Source of the DNA: Agarivorans albus
Lineage (GTDB): Bacteria; Pseudomonadota; Gammaproteobacteria; Enterobacterales; Celerinatantimonadaceae
DNA: 64,000 nt
NCBI RefSeq assembly: GCF_019670105.1
Contig: NZ_AP023032.1
Location: forward strand, 3,404,972-3,468,971
Direction of reading: 5' to 3'
Below the pieces are notes generated by a model. The model was given only the letters and a program-made list of their open reading frames with translations. It had not been told where the DNA came from and ran no database searches. The position numbers and the translations under genes were made by a program. Shown here in pieces: positions 51,868-62,050 of the stretch (its first letter is position 1; every line of letters begins with the position of its first letter).

Positions 51868-51884
51868 AGCTCAAAAATTGAGCT
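51868..51884. promoter_or_regulatory. Small palindrome in the divergent region before the PAS-EAL gene
   Basis: AGCTCAA-AAA-TTGAGCT, perfect 7-bp arms, between the Ntn hydrolase and PAS-EAL-CBS genes. It is a possible operator for either; no other structure is evident in this 279-bp gap. Confidence 0.35.
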
Positions 51885-52007
51885 AAAGCAATGCATCAAA
51901 AATAAGGTAGTAATTTGTCAGTAGCCTTTCTCAGTGTTTGCTAAAGTTTAAATGAGTAATTTAATTGTTGTTGGTAATGACAAGTAACCAGTCGCTAGGG
52001 GCGAATA

Positions 52008-54458
52008 ATGGTCGTTGATGAATCTTCATTCCAAAAAGTTAAAGATTTTGCCCCACAGGCTTGGTCTATTAACTTACAAAACAACGACTTTACATGCCCT
52101 CATCAACTTATTGCGATGCTGGGTTACCCTAGCCAATCGGTGCTCACCCTTTCGCAGCTATTTGCAGCCTTTGAGAAAACCCAATTATCTTTACTTAAAA
52201 AGCATATTCGCCAAGTCATCGATACGGGTAAGCCAATTATTCAAACCGCTATATTAAATGCCTACCAACATCGCTACATTGCTGAGATTGTAATTAATCC
52301 CCTACCCAAAAATGACAAGGTGATTACTGGTACCATTGAGTTAAAACAGTATTTTCTTACCAAACAGCAAGAACTCGCATTTTTAAAACGGGTTTTTGCT
52401 CAAGCTCATGAAGGCTTAATGATTGCCGATATCAATCACACCATATTGATGGTGAACGAGGCAATGTGTAATAACACGGGCTACCCAGAACATGAATTGC
52501 TAGGCCAACCCGCATCGATACTTAAAAGTGGGCGCTATACCAAACCGTTTTATCAAAAACTGTGGGGCCACGTAGACGAGAAAAAAATTTGGACCGGCGA
52601 ACTATTAGCAAAAACCAAACAAGGTGAGGTATACGCTCACGAAGCGCGCATTCAACGTATTGATCTACCTAATGAAGACCATGTTTATGTCTCATCTAGC
52701 CACCGCTTAGATACCTCTACCGATTTATGGGACGAAGACGATCCTAACGCCAACTCAAAAGTGCATGTACCAGACAAAAACGCATTTAATAAAAAGCTAA
52801 ATGCCGACTACAAGCAGCTTAGCAATGAAGTAACCATAGTTGGCTTAGTATTTAGCGTTAGCCTTGCACAAGCCACCAGCACAATAACCCGCCAATGGTT
52901 GGTGGCGCAGCGCTTTAGTCAGCTAAGCCAACGAGGGCATTTAGGCATACTTAATGAAAAAATGTTTGCGGCTTATTGGGTTGTGCCCAAGCAAATGGAA
53001 GACATTGAACAAACCTTAAAAAGCGCCCTAGCTGCGCTAGAAGGCCACAATAGTTATGAAGATATTGGCCTGTCGGCTACCGTACATGGCGGAGCCTCGG
53101 TGTTACAGATAGATGCATCTTCTCCTTCGCAAATGTTAGCGCATGCTAGCCAAGCGCTAATTGCTAACAGCCAAGGCAACGATTCTTCCTTGTATTATTA
53201 TGACCGGCGCTTGTCTAAGCGCTTTAACCGAAAAGCCACCTTGGCCACCTTGCTAAGACAAGCCCTAGCAGCCAATCAAGTAGAAGCCTATTACCAACCC
53301 ATTGTTGCATTACCTGAGCTAAAAATAGTTAAATTTGAAGCGCTATGCCGAGTAAAGTTAGACACTAAACTCCCCTACAGTGTGCAAGAGCTAATCGAAA
53401 TAGCAGAAGAATATAACTGGATTGATCAAATAGACGCCGCGGTTACCAAACAAGCCTTACACGATTTACCACTGCTGCAACGCCACTACCACGACAACAA
53501 TATTGGCATGTCGATTAATCGCTCGGTAGTTAATGATAGGGTTTCCCATTGTTGCTTGGCAGATACCTTAAATATTTTTGAAGCCAGTGATATTGATTTA
53601 AGCCTAATCACTTTAGAGCTTACCGAATCGGCTTATTTTGACGACTCTTATTACCACTCTGAATGGTTAGATAAGCTTAAAGCACATAACATTGCCATTG
53701 CCTTAGATGATTTTGGCACAGGCTATTCGTCGTTCTCTTATCTGCGGCAAATTCCGGTAAACATTGTGAAAATTGATCGCTCGTTTGTATCTGGTTTAAC
53801 CGAGGAATCTAACGAATTTTCGATGATCGACATGTTGTGCAAACTTACCCACAAAATGGGAGGTAAGGTTATCGCCGAAGGAGTAGAAACCCAACAAGAG
53901 CTCTACCTATTATCCAAGTTAAATGTCGATATGCTGCAAGGTTATATTTTTAGTAAACCACGTAGCCTAGAACAAACCTTAAGCTGCCATAACGACCCGG
54001 TTTATATGCCGCTGTCACAGCACTTATATCACGACAATATTGTGAACGCGCAAACCATAATGCGTCGTGACTTTCCCAAAATTGGCCCCGACCAAAAGCT
54101 CAGCGTGGCACTAGAAAAATTTGAACGGCATCAAACCAGACATTTATTGGTGATCGAACAAAGCCACTGCTTAGGTGTGCTGCAACAAAGTGATGTAAGC
54201 GCCGCCATTAGCCCGTATCTCAATACCAAAGGTGAACAAAACCGCGACCTAATGACCTTAAATAAACGCGTCCATCAGGTAATGAGTAAAGATTTTCTGC
54301 AAGTAAGTTTAGAGACTTCATTCGATCAGCTGTTTGAGCAATTTGTTAATCAACCCTACACCGTAGTAGCAGTAACCGGCCCCAACGGCGTGTGTTTAGG
54401 TTTAATATTGTTGGAAGACATGTTGCTAAAACACCGCGAGCACCAAAGCAGCCACTAA
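52008..54458 (+). CDS. PAS - degenerate GGDEF - EAL - CBS signalling protein
   Basis: An 816-residue cytosolic protein with no membrane segments. Order: N-terminal PAS-like region, PAS (ADINHTILMVNEAMCNNTGY) near residues 125-240 and a GGDEF-like domain near 255-405 that lacks the GGDEF motif (AYWVV instead), so it is catalytically dead. An apparently active EAL domain follows near 420-655 (FEALCRV, ELTES, DDFGTGYSS, KIDRSF, EGVET, LQGY), then two CBS domains (about 683-812). It should degrade c-di-GMP, tuned by PAS ligands and by nucleotides bound to CBS. AGGGG precedes the ATG. Confidence 0.9.
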   Translation: MVVDESSFQKVKDFAPQAWSINLQNNDFTCPHQLIAMLGYPSQSVLTLSQLFAAFEKTQLSLLKKHIRQVIDTGKPIIQTAILNAYQHRYIAEIVINPLPKNDKVITGTIELKQYFLTKQQELAFLKRVFAQAHEGLMIADINHTILMVNEAMCNNTGYPEHELLGQPASILKSGRYTKPFYQKLWGHVDEKKIWTGELLAKTKQGEVYAHEARIQRIDLPNEDHVYVSSSHRLDTSTDLWDEDDPNANSKVHVPDKNAFNKKLNADYKQLSNEVTIVGLVFSVSLAQATSTITRQWLVAQRFSQLSQRGHLGILNEKMFAAYWVVPKQMEDIEQTLKSALAALEGHNSYEDIGLSATVHGGASVLQIDASSPSQMLAHASQALIANSQGNDSSLYYYDRRLSKRFNRKATLATLLRQALAANQVEAYYQPIVALPELKIVKFEALCRVKLDTKLPYSVQELIEIAEEYNWIDQIDAAVTKQALHDLPLLQRHYHDNNIGMSINRSVVNDRVSHCCLADTLNIFEASDIDLSLITLELTESAYFDDSYYHSEWLDKLKAHNIAIALDDFGTGYSSFSYLRQIPVNIVKIDRSFVSGLTEESNEFSMIDMLCKLTHKMGGKVIAEGVETQQELYLLSKLNVDMLQGYIFSKPRSLEQTLSCHNDPVYMPLSQHLYHDNIVNAQTIMRRDFPKIGPDQKLSVALEKFERHQTRHLLVIEQSHCLGVLQQSDVSAAISPYLNTKGEQNRDLMTLNKRVHQVMSKDFLQVSLETSFDQLFEQFVNQPYTVVAVTGPNGVCLGLILLEDMLLKHREHQSSH

Positions 54459-54538
54459 AACGTCTAGTTTTGTCAGCGAGTACTGCTTTAAGCACACGCT
54501 TTGCGGTAAACTTTTAGCCTAGTAATGATAATTGAGCA

Positions 54539-55318
54539 GTGGCCAACATGGACTATTTAGCGCTAAACAAAGCCGCTTGGGACAAACGTACCGAGCTTCA
54601 CGTAGATTCTGATTTTTATGATGTAAATGGATTTCTCGCTGGGAACAGTTCGCTCAAGTCTATAGAGCGCGAGCTCATGGGCGATATTAATGGTAAAAAG
54701 CTGTTACACCTGCAATGCCATTTTGGCTTAGATAGCTTATCTTGGGCGCGCTTGGGCGCCGAGGTTACCGCTGTTGATCTTTCTAGTGAGGCGATTAAGC
54801 GCGCTGAAGAACTGGCAGAAAAAACAGGCTTAAAGGCCGAGTTTATTTGTAGCGATGTATATGCTTTTGGCGACACTAATCAAACCACTTATGACTGGGT
54901 ATTTGTATCTTACGGCGCGCTATGTTGGCTACCCGACATCACTCGCTGGGCTCAAGTAATTGCAAACAGCTTAAAACCCGGCGGCAAGCTTTGTTTAGCT
55001 GAGTTTCATCCGGTTCATGATTTAGTCAGTGGTTATGGTTACTTTCACCGTGATGAAGCAGATTTAGATGAAGAAGGCACTTATACCGAAAACGACGATG
55101 GCGAAGAGAGCCCAATGCTAACCTGGGGGCATCCCTTATCTGATGTAGTAAATGCACTGATTCACGCTGGCTTAAACATTGAGCTGCTAAACGAATACGA
55201 TTACAGCCCATATAATTGTTTTGAAGATTTAACCGAGCGCGCTGCCGGCGAGTTTGTTTATGAACACGAGCACTATAACTCGCCACTTGTTTACGCCATT
55301 GTTGCCAGCAAAAAGTAA
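54539..55318 (+). CDS. Class I SAM-dependent methyltransferase
   Basis: A 259-residue cytosolic methyltransferase. Motif I (KKLLHLQCHFGLDSLSWARLGAEVTAVDLS) binds S-adenosylmethionine, and DWVFVSYGALCWLPD and LKPGGKLCLAEFHPV are motifs II and III. The substrate is unknown. The start is either GTG at 54539 or ATG at 54548, neither with a strong ribosome site. It stands alone between the EAL gene and a bidirectional terminator. Confidence 0.87.
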   Translation: MANMDYLALNKAAWDKRTELHVDSDFYDVNGFLAGNSSLKSIERELMGDINGKKLLHLQCHFGLDSLSWARLGAEVTAVDLSSEAIKRAEELAEKTGLKAEFICSDVYAFGDTNQTTYDWVFVSYGALCWLPDITRWAQVIANSLKPGGKLCLAEFHPVHDLVSGYGYFHRDEADLDEEGTYTENDDGEESPMLTWGHPLSDVVNALIHAGLNIELLNEYDYSPYNCFEDLTERAAGEFVYEHEHYNSPLVYAIVASKK

Positions 55319-55532
55319 GTAACCTAAGCTCAGGATAATAAACTGGTTTCTAACGGCTATTTTTACTTATTTCGGTGTTGAAGCTACTTGCAATAGACTA
55401 GCTATTGGCGCGCAGCTTCGTCTTGAACTAAGTAAAACTATCTCGCCAGAAACATGAAGCTAGATTAAGTACTGGCTAGCAGAGTTATCGTCACTTCCTT
55501 ATCCCGAGTTCAGGTTAAGTATTAAAAACAAC

Positions 55533-55564
55533 AAAGGCGAGCCATGCAGCTCGCCTTTTTTATT
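55533..55564. terminator. Bidirectional terminator before the secreted nuclease gene
   Basis: Perfect 10-bp stem AAAGGCGAGC/GCTCGCCTTT (55533-55542 with 55549-55558), 6-nt loop, T runs on both sides. It serves the methyltransferase gene and the convergent nuclease gene. Confidence 0.88.
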
Positions 55565-55577
55565 ACAATGTTGGCTT

Positions 55578-58562
55578 TTAATCGTTGTCGCTAATGTTTA
55601 CCCAAGTGCTGGTAATATTACCTAGTTGGGCAGGACGAGCCGAGAATAAGTAAACCTTAAAGCGTTCGTCACCTTCTTTGCGCTTATCATCAACGATTTT
55701 TGCGCTCACCGTTTTAACGCCACTTTCACCTTCACTCCATTGTACACGTTGGAAAAACGGCGCGCGGTAGTCAAACCAATTAGCAGACGATGGCAATACC
55801 AATACCCACGCACTAACAGTAGTGCTGGCTTCACCATTTAACACCAGCGGGATGGTAATGTTGCCAGCAGACTCAGCAACGTTCACTTGCTCAAACTGCA
55901 TGGCAACACTTAATGGCGTGTTGTCTTCAATAATCAGCTCAACTTGCGGCGAGGCTAAACTGGCCGCGCCTTGCTCTATGCTTAACTGCAAATAGGCGCG
56001 CTCTGTTCCCTCTACTAGCTCGTCGGTGTGCGCAGCGATGTTTAGCTCTCGGCTGCTCATATCACCGTCAAGCCAAGTTAGTTCGCCACTTAGCAATGCT
56101 AAATCTTGCTCATTGGCAGAACCCACAACTACTTGGTATTTAAGCTCTACATCGCCAAAATCACCGGCTAAACGCTCTATCGTTAACGAGCCATTACTGC
56201 CTTCGGTAATGGTGAGTTCAGTCGCTGTGCTAATAGTGCCCGCGCTGCGCATATCTAAAGCAATGATGACTGGATCATGATCCGATGCGCGGTAAGCATG
56301 TGGCGCATAAAAGTTAGTAATTTGCGCATCAGACTTATACTCGGTGTTGTAATCTAAACCGGTTGGTTCGTCGGCATTAATATGCCAATCGGTGGCATCT
56401 AGCACTCTCGATGCTAAGGCTGAATCGGCCAAGGCGTGGTCTAAACTGCCTGCTTCTTCATCGTAGTAGTAGGAGTAACTGTTTGCTTCGAACAGTGGTA
56501 CTAGGTTAGTAAAGCCAGCAGTTTCAAAGGCTAGCATTGGATCTTCTTTGGCATAGGCGTTAAAGTCTCCCAACAACAATACCTGTTGTTTTTCGGCAAA
56601 AAACTGGCTCAGTGTTTGCGCCGCTAAAGTGCGCTGACCATTACAATTGCCCTGTCCATCTCCCATGTCTGGGTCGCCTAGGGCATTACAGTTACTGCCT
56701 TTAGACTTAAAATGGTTAACTGCAACATAAAAACGTTCGCCGCCATCTACCATGCTGAATTGCTGCACTAAAGGAACACGGTGCTTAGCAGTAACGTCGT
56801 CAAAGGGATAGGCATTAATTAACTGCGCATCACCATAAACTTGCACAACACTTGGCTGGTAGATTAAACCTACCGTGATCATATCGTTGCCAATACGTTC
56901 ACTTAAAGGCTTCACTACGGCGTAATGTTGTTGCTCGGGCAGCTGAACATTAACCGCATCAACTAAGTTTTGAATTGCGCTAGCCTCATCAAAACCGTTA
57001 TTTTGCAGCTCCATTAAGCCTACAACGTTGGCATTCATAGCGACTAAGGCCGACACCAATTTAGCCCGCTGACGATCAAACTCTTCAGCAGTATCCGCAC
57101 CACGAAAATCAGTAGCGTTGTCGATGTCTAAATCGGTAAAAAAGTTAAGCACGTTAAAGCTTGCAACAGTTAAGTTGCCCAGCTCGTCTAGTTCCGGCTC
57201 GGTGGTTCTTGGGTTTGCATCGATAAAGTTAGGTACTACCGTAGGCTGCACCCGAAACTGGCCGAAGCTGTAATTAATAACGCCTTCAACATTGCTCACT
57301 TGCGAACCAGCGCGCAGGCTGTTTAAGGCCGAGAAGTTGGGGAAGTAGGCTATATCATCGGGATTTTGCGAACTTAAACCATCATCCAATACCAAGCGGT
57401 TAAGCTGGTTAGCCAGGCTTAAAGCTTCGGCTTCTGGCGTGTTGGCTGGGTAAACCTGGGTAGACTTAAAGCGCTTACCCAAGGACAACACTGTTTCGCC
57501 ATAACGATTAAAGGTGTAGGCAGGCGTGGCGTGCAAGGTTTGTGGCAGCACCACACGCATGCCTTCTAGGTGATATAGATCCGCATCCACCAAGGGTAAG
57601 TTTAAGCTGGTTGCGCTAGGCAGCGCTTCTTCGCCACACACAATTAAGCCGCTTACATCTTTAAGCTGATTACCACCACTATAAGTGGCTACAGTTGCTT
57701 TTACGCGTACTCGTTGGCCTAGCGAAACCTCATCTGCGTAGTGGTAAACAAAAATCCCTTCAGAAGTTTCAGGGTCTGCATCCCAGTTAGCATCGGCATG
57801 CTGTATAAAAAAGCCAGATAATTGATTGTTATTAGCATCGCCTTGGAAGTCACCCACTACAACAGCTTCAACCACCACCTCTTGGTCTAATAAATTGGCT
57901 GAGCGAATGCTATTAATTGCAGTGCTTGTATCACCACATTGGCCAATTTCTGAGATTGGAGGATCAATTGGCCCGCCATCATTATCACAAGCATCTTGGC
58001 CAATGCAGCCTAGGCCATCGACGGTGTTTGTTGCGTAGTTGAACCAGCGAGAAGAAATCACAAATTCTTGGCTGTTGTCGTTATCAGGGCTGCTTTCATC
58101 AAGGCGACGCAAGGTTTGATTTTGCGTTGAAGCGCCGCCATCGGTCCAGGTTTGACGCACGCCAATTTGACCAACGCGATCAAGCAATACATCGTTGGCA
58201 AACAAGCCAACTGCATCATCACCATTAAAGTTAACTACGCTTGACTCAATGCCCACACCCGGGGGAATTAGGGCATTATCGTTATTGCCAATCACCGCAT
58301 TGCTGTTCACAAATACTAAGGTTTCGCCTGGCGCTAAACTGCCACTTAACGCTTGGGTATTGGTGGCAGTGTTTGCGCCGTTGGAAAACAAGCGCAGCTG
58401 ATAATCACCAGCGCTTAGATCGACTGTTTGATCACCATAGTTCGCAATTTCAATTGCCTTATTAAAGCTACTACCTTCTATATATTCACTAATTAGTACA
58501 TTCGCTTGCGCGCTAGTACCTAAGGCACATAGGCCCACTAACATAAAATTTCTGGGGTTCAT
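55578..58562 (-). CDS. ExeM/NucH-family extracellular endonuclease
   Basis: A 994-residue secreted DNase. After the signal peptide (ending SAQA) comes a lamin-tail domain (VLISEYIEGSSFNKAIEIANYG). OB-fold regions follow, then an endonuclease/exonuclease/phosphatase domain near residues 465-770 (ASFNVLNFFTD, MELQNNG, NHFKSKGSNC, LLGDFNAYAKEDP, SDHDPVIIAL). The end has two Calx-beta-like domains. ExeM-type enzymes degrade extracellular DNA and are exported by type II secretion, affecting biofilms. No GlyGly-CTERM tail is present, unlike many relatives. The ATG at 58562 follows AGGGACGAG. Confidence 0.92.
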   Translation of the reverse strand: MNPRNFMLVGLCALGTSAQANVLISEYIEGSSFNKAIEIANYGDQTVDLSAGDYQLRLFSNGANTATNTQALSGSLAPGETLVFVNSNAVIGNNDNALIPPGVGIESSVVNFNGDDAVGLFANDVLLDRVGQIGVRQTWTDGGASTQNQTLRRLDESSPDNDNSQEFVISSRWFNYATNTVDGLGCIGQDACDNDGGPIDPPISEIGQCGDTSTAINSIRSANLLDQEVVVEAVVVGDFQGDANNNQLSGFFIQHADANWDADPETSEGIFVYHYADEVSLGQRVRVKATVATYSGGNQLKDVSGLIVCGEEALPSATSLNLPLVDADLYHLEGMRVVLPQTLHATPAYTFNRYGETVLSLGKRFKSTQVYPANTPEAEALSLANQLNRLVLDDGLSSQNPDDIAYFPNFSALNSLRAGSQVSNVEGVINYSFGQFRVQPTVVPNFIDANPRTTEPELDELGNLTVASFNVLNFFTDLDIDNATDFRGADTAEEFDRQRAKLVSALVAMNANVVGLMELQNNGFDEASAIQNLVDAVNVQLPEQQHYAVVKPLSERIGNDMITVGLIYQPSVVQVYGDAQLINAYPFDDVTAKHRVPLVQQFSMVDGGERFYVAVNHFKSKGSNCNALGDPDMGDGQGNCNGQRTLAAQTLSQFFAEKQQVLLLGDFNAYAKEDPMLAFETAGFTNLVPLFEANSYSYYYDEEAGSLDHALADSALASRVLDATDWHINADEPTGLDYNTEYKSDAQITNFYAPHAYRASDHDPVIIALDMRSAGTISTATELTITEGSNGSLTIERLAGDFGDVELKYQVVVGSANEQDLALLSGELTWLDGDMSSRELNIAAHTDELVEGTERAYLQLSIEQGAASLASPQVELIIEDNTPLSVAMQFEQVNVAESAGNITIPLVLNGEASTTVSAWVLVLPSSANWFDYRAPFFQRVQWSEGESGVKTVSAKIVDDKRKEGDERFKVYLFSARPAQLGNITSTWVNISDND

Positions 58563-58853
58563 ATTACTCGTCCCTGAGACCATAAGATTGCCGCACACAG
58601 CGGCGCCATTAACTGGTCTAGCCTGACGAAACTTAATGACAAAAAAACATAAAAAAGACGAACAAAATGTGACAACTCAGTGACAGTTTTTTGAAGTTAA
58701 AGCTCTAAATTTGCCTTAAGCTGAGTGATTAAACACTTTTGTTGTCGCAGAATTAATGAAGAAATTTAGACTTCAAAAACTAAATATTGGCGCTAACAAA
58801 TAGAAACGGCCACACCAGGCAAGGTTTAATAAAGTGGATGAACAGCGATAGCC

Positions 58854-60065
58854 TTACACCTTAGCAATCTTTAATTCGCCTTCGTCAGCATGCAGGTAAC
58901 GCTGCGCCATAAATGCCACCGCCGACAGTGAGCAAACACTTACCAACACAATGCCCTGCCAGCCCCAAGCGGCAAAGAAGGGTTGCATTAATGCGCCGCC
59001 ACTTGCCGCACCAATATAATAACTAATCGTATAAAGAGCTGATGCGCTGGCCTTAGCTTGAGTGGCATGTTGGTTTACCCACGCGCTGGCTTGAGCATGG
59101 CAGAAAAAGAAGCCCATTGAAGAGACCACCATTGCCAATAACAACATCCATAGCTCACCAAACAGACTTAATAAACTGGCGATAGTCATCACCAATAAAC
59201 CCAGCACTATGCAACTTTTACCGCCGTAACGTTGCGCAATTCGCCCAGCCGAGCTGGCAGTAAATGTGCCGCCTAGGTAACTAAGAAACAATAACGACGT
59301 AAGGCTAGCAGGCAGCGAAAATGGCGCTTCGGCCAAAATAAAAGTGAGGTAAGAGAACTGGTTTATAAACACGCCAAAACCAATGCCTCCCACTAAGTAA
59401 GCACATACTAACTGTGGGTTGCGCATATGCCGTTTATAATTAGCGAGACTTTGACACAAGCGCCAGCGACCTAAGGTTTTAGCTTGTTCTGCTGGCAGTA
59501 GCATTACTACTGCTAACGCCATAAACAAGCTAAGCAAGGCAACTACCATAAACGACATCTGCCAAGAGCCCAGCAAATCGGCACTCCAGCCCCCAAGTAA
59601 ACGCCCTCCAATTCCACCTAAAGAGTTGGCCGCGATAAAAATACCCACCGCTTTAATCAAGGCTTGCGGATCTAATTGCTCTGCTAAGTAAGCAATCACT
59701 ACCGCAGGAACGCCAGCCAAACAAACACCCTGCAGAAAACGCAAAGCTACAATGGCATAAAACGATTGGGGATGCGCCAAGCCTATTAATAAACTTAAAC
59801 AAGGGACTAAAGCGATAGAGAACAGCAGGATCTTGCGCCGCCCCACAGCATCAGATAAGGAGGCTAACAACAGTAAACCCAAAGCCATGCCTAACATGGC
59901 TGCCGATAACATAGCACTGGCGGCCAACGCCGATACCTGATACTCGCTGGCAAACATAGGCAACAACGGTTGCACCAAGTAAAGGTTAAAAAAGGTGACC
60001 AATGAAGCCGCAGACACTGCTGCGGTTACTTTCCAAAAGCCCTTACTGTTTTGCTGATACTGCAT
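58854..60065 (-). CDS. MFS transporter (YnfM/DHA1-like)
   Basis: A 403-residue, 12-helix inner-membrane permease. The loop LSDAVGRRKILL after helix 2 is the MFS signature A. The first helix NLYLVQPLLPMFASEY and general layout resemble the YnfM/multidrug DHA1 group, many of which export drugs or small organic acids. The ATG at 60065 seems more likely than a TTG 15 nt upstream. It is divergent from a LysR gene that probably controls it through a palindrome between them. Confidence 0.89.
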   Translation of the reverse strand: MQYQQNSKGFWKVTAAVSAASLVTFFNLYLVQPLLPMFASEYQVSALAASAMLSAAMLGMALGLLLLASLSDAVGRRKILLFSIALVPCLSLLIGLAHPQSFYAIVALRFLQGVCLAGVPAVVIAYLAEQLDPQALIKAVGIFIAANSLGGIGGRLLGGWSADLLGSWQMSFMVVALLSLFMALAVVMLLPAEQAKTLGRWRLCQSLANYKRHMRNPQLVCAYLVGGIGFGVFINQFSYLTFILAEAPFSLPASLTSLLFLSYLGGTFTASSAGRIAQRYGGKSCIVLGLLVMTIASLLSLFGELWMLLLAMVVSSMGFFFCHAQASAWVNQHATQAKASASALYTISYYIGAASGGALMQPFFAAWGWQGIVLVSVCSLSAVAFMAQRYLHADEGELKIAKV

Positions 60066-60133
60066 AGATAACTCAATCAATAGCGTTAAGTTAATGCTAA
60101 GCCTGCGCTACCAATAAATAAAATATATTAGTA

Positions 60134-60148
60134 TTATCACTGTGATAA
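60134..60148. promoter_or_regulatory. Probable LysR operator between the MFS and LysR genes
   Basis: TTATCACTGTGATAA is a perfect 15-bp palindrome that contains a T-N11-A motif, the classical LysR binding sequence. It lies between the divergent starts. Confidence 0.65.
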
Positions 60149-60169
60149 CTTATATTTATGGAAGTGCAA

Positions 60170-61054
60170 ATGGAACTGCGACAACTGCGACAATTTGTAA
60201 CGGTAGTAGAGTTAGCTAGTTTTACCGCCGCGGCTAAACACTTGGGTATTGCTCAGCCAGCCATTAGCGCTGCCATAAAAAAGTTGGAACAGCAGCTCTC
60301 CATTCAATTACTACAACGCAATGAGCGTAAAGTAAGCTTAAGCGCCGAAGGCCAAATTCTTTACCAGCACGCAATACAATTGCTTAAACAAGCCGAAGAC
60401 GCCGAACAAGCCATGCAATCCTTAGTAGGCTTAGAAAGCGGCACGGTAACCATTGGCATTCCTAGCATGATGGGTTCTTACTTCTTCCCGCCGTTACTCA
60501 TGGGCTTTAAAAGCCTCTACCCACAACTAAATTTGTCGGTGATAGATGCAGGTACCGAATTGGTGAGAAAAAAACTACTGAGTGGCGAATTAGATTTAGG
60601 CATTGTAGTCACCCACGATGTACCAGCTGAGCTACATTGCGAACCAATTTACAAAGGAGAACTGCTAGCTTGTTGTAGCCAAGATAACCCGCTAAGCCAA
60701 CAAGACAGTATTAGCCACCAAGAATTTTTAGACCATGAGTTGGTGCTATTTAGAGAGGGTTACTTTCACCACAAGGTGATTGAGCAAATAAGTCGTGAGC
60801 AGCAGCGAGTGCCACAGGTCTCTTTTCAAACCAACTTAATACCTTTGATTAAATCGATAGTGGCGCGAGATTTTGGCATCACCACCCTGCTTAGCATGGT
60901 GGTGCAACCGGGCGACTCGCTGCACTCATTAAGCTTTAATCCGCCGTTTTTTCTTGAACTAGGCTTAGCTTGGCGTCGCGACGCCTATATGTCCCGTGCC
61001 AACCAACGGTTCAAAGATTTTGTATTAGAGAACTGCAAACTGGCCGAGGCATAA
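60170..61054 (+). CDS. LysR-family transcriptional regulator
   Basis: A 294-residue regulator with the N-terminal helix-turn-helix MELRQLRQFVTVVELASFTAAAKHLGIAQPAISAAIKKLE and a substrate-binding effector domain (GTVTIGIPSMMGSYFFPPLLMGF). The ATG at 60170 has GGAAG 5 nt upstream; an ATG 12 nt earlier is possible. Divergent from the MFS gene, it is the likely regulator of that transporter. Confidence 0.92.
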   Translation: MELRQLRQFVTVVELASFTAAAKHLGIAQPAISAAIKKLEQQLSIQLLQRNERKVSLSAEGQILYQHAIQLLKQAEDAEQAMQSLVGLESGTVTIGIPSMMGSYFFPPLLMGFKSLYPQLNLSVIDAGTELVRKKLLSGELDLGIVVTHDVPAELHCEPIYKGELLACCSQDNPLSQQDSISHQEFLDHELVLFREGYFHHKVIEQISREQQRVPQVSFQTNLIPLIKSIVARDFGITTLLSMVVQPGDSLHSLSFNPPFFLELGLAWRRDAYMSRANQRFKDFVLENCKLAEA

Positions 61055-61137
61055 CCAAAAAACCAGAAAACCCAGCAACTACCATTGCGAATTTTTACCG
61101 ATATACTTAAGCCAGAAACTTAATCAAGGATGAATGT

Positions 61138-61971
61138 GTGTCTAACGAAACAAGCAAACAAAGCCCAATGCAGCAGCGGCTTTATGAGATAATTTTTGGT
61201 TATAACTCAAAAGCCGGTAAACGTTTTGATCTGCTGTTAGTCGTCGCTATTATCTCCAGCGTAAGCGTGGTTATCTTAGATTCTGTCAGTGAGTTCGAGC
61301 AGCTCTACCATACTTGGTTTATCGCCTTAGAGGTGGTATTTACCTTGTTTTTCACCCTTGAATATATCGCTCGCTTGTACTGTTCTCCCCAGCCTAAAGA
61401 GTACGCCAAAAGCTTTTATGGCATTGTTGATTTACTGGCTATTCTACCTACCTATTTAGCGCTGCTTTACCCTGCTGCCCAAGTTATGCTGCTATTTCGT
61501 TTACTGCGTATATTGCGAATTTTGCGAGTGCTTAAGTTAGTGCGCTATATGAGTGAAGCCAACGTGCTACTGCGCGCCTTAATGCTGGCAAGGCGCAAGA
61601 TTTTGGTGTTCTTATTCTGTATCTGCTTAATTACCACCATTTATGGTGCCTTAATGTACGCTATTGAAGGGCCCGAAAACGGCTTTACCAGTATTCCAAA
61701 GAGCATCTATTGGGCAATTGTTACCATTACCACCGTGGGTTATGGCGATATCTCCCCTGCCACACCATTAGGGCAAGCGCTGGCGGCCTTAGTCATGATA
61801 ACCGGCTTTGCCATTATCACCGTACCAACCGGCATTGTAGGTGCAGAGCTAGTAAACGAGATGCGCAGAGAGCAGCGCGAACATCGTTGTTTACATTGTG
61901 AGCGCGCGGGTCACGACCATGATGCAGATTACTGTAAACACTGTGGCGCGAGTCTGTTAGAGGAATCATAA
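61138..61971 (+). CDS. Voltage-gated potassium channel with C-terminal zinc ribbon
   Basis: A 277-residue, six-helix inner-membrane channel. The voltage-sensor S4 is rich in regularly spaced Arg (FRLLRILRILRVLKLVRYM). The pore carries the K+ selectivity filter TTVGYGD near residue 203. The cytosolic tail ends in a zinc ribbon (CLHCERAGHDHDADYCKHCGAS, four Cys), which is less usual for KvAP/Kch relatives and could sense metal or redox state. The start is GTG at 61138, with AAGGA 7 nt upstream. Confidence 0.92.
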   Translation: MSNETSKQSPMQQRLYEIIFGYNSKAGKRFDLLLVVAIISSVSVVILDSVSEFEQLYHTWFIALEVVFTLFFTLEYIARLYCSPQPKEYAKSFYGIVDLLAILPTYLALLYPAAQVMLLFRLLRILRILRVLKLVRYMSEANVLLRALMLARRKILVFLFCICLITTIYGALMYAIEGPENGFTSIPKSIYWAIVTITTVGYGDISPATPLGQALAALVMITGFAIITVPTGIVGAELVNEMRREQREHRCLHCERAGHDHDADYCKHCGASLLEES

Positions 61972-62050
61972 ATTTGTATTGTTTGCCAATTATCCTACTA
62001 GGCTACACTGAACTAGCAAAACCTTAAAAGAATACCGAACAGGCAAGTTT

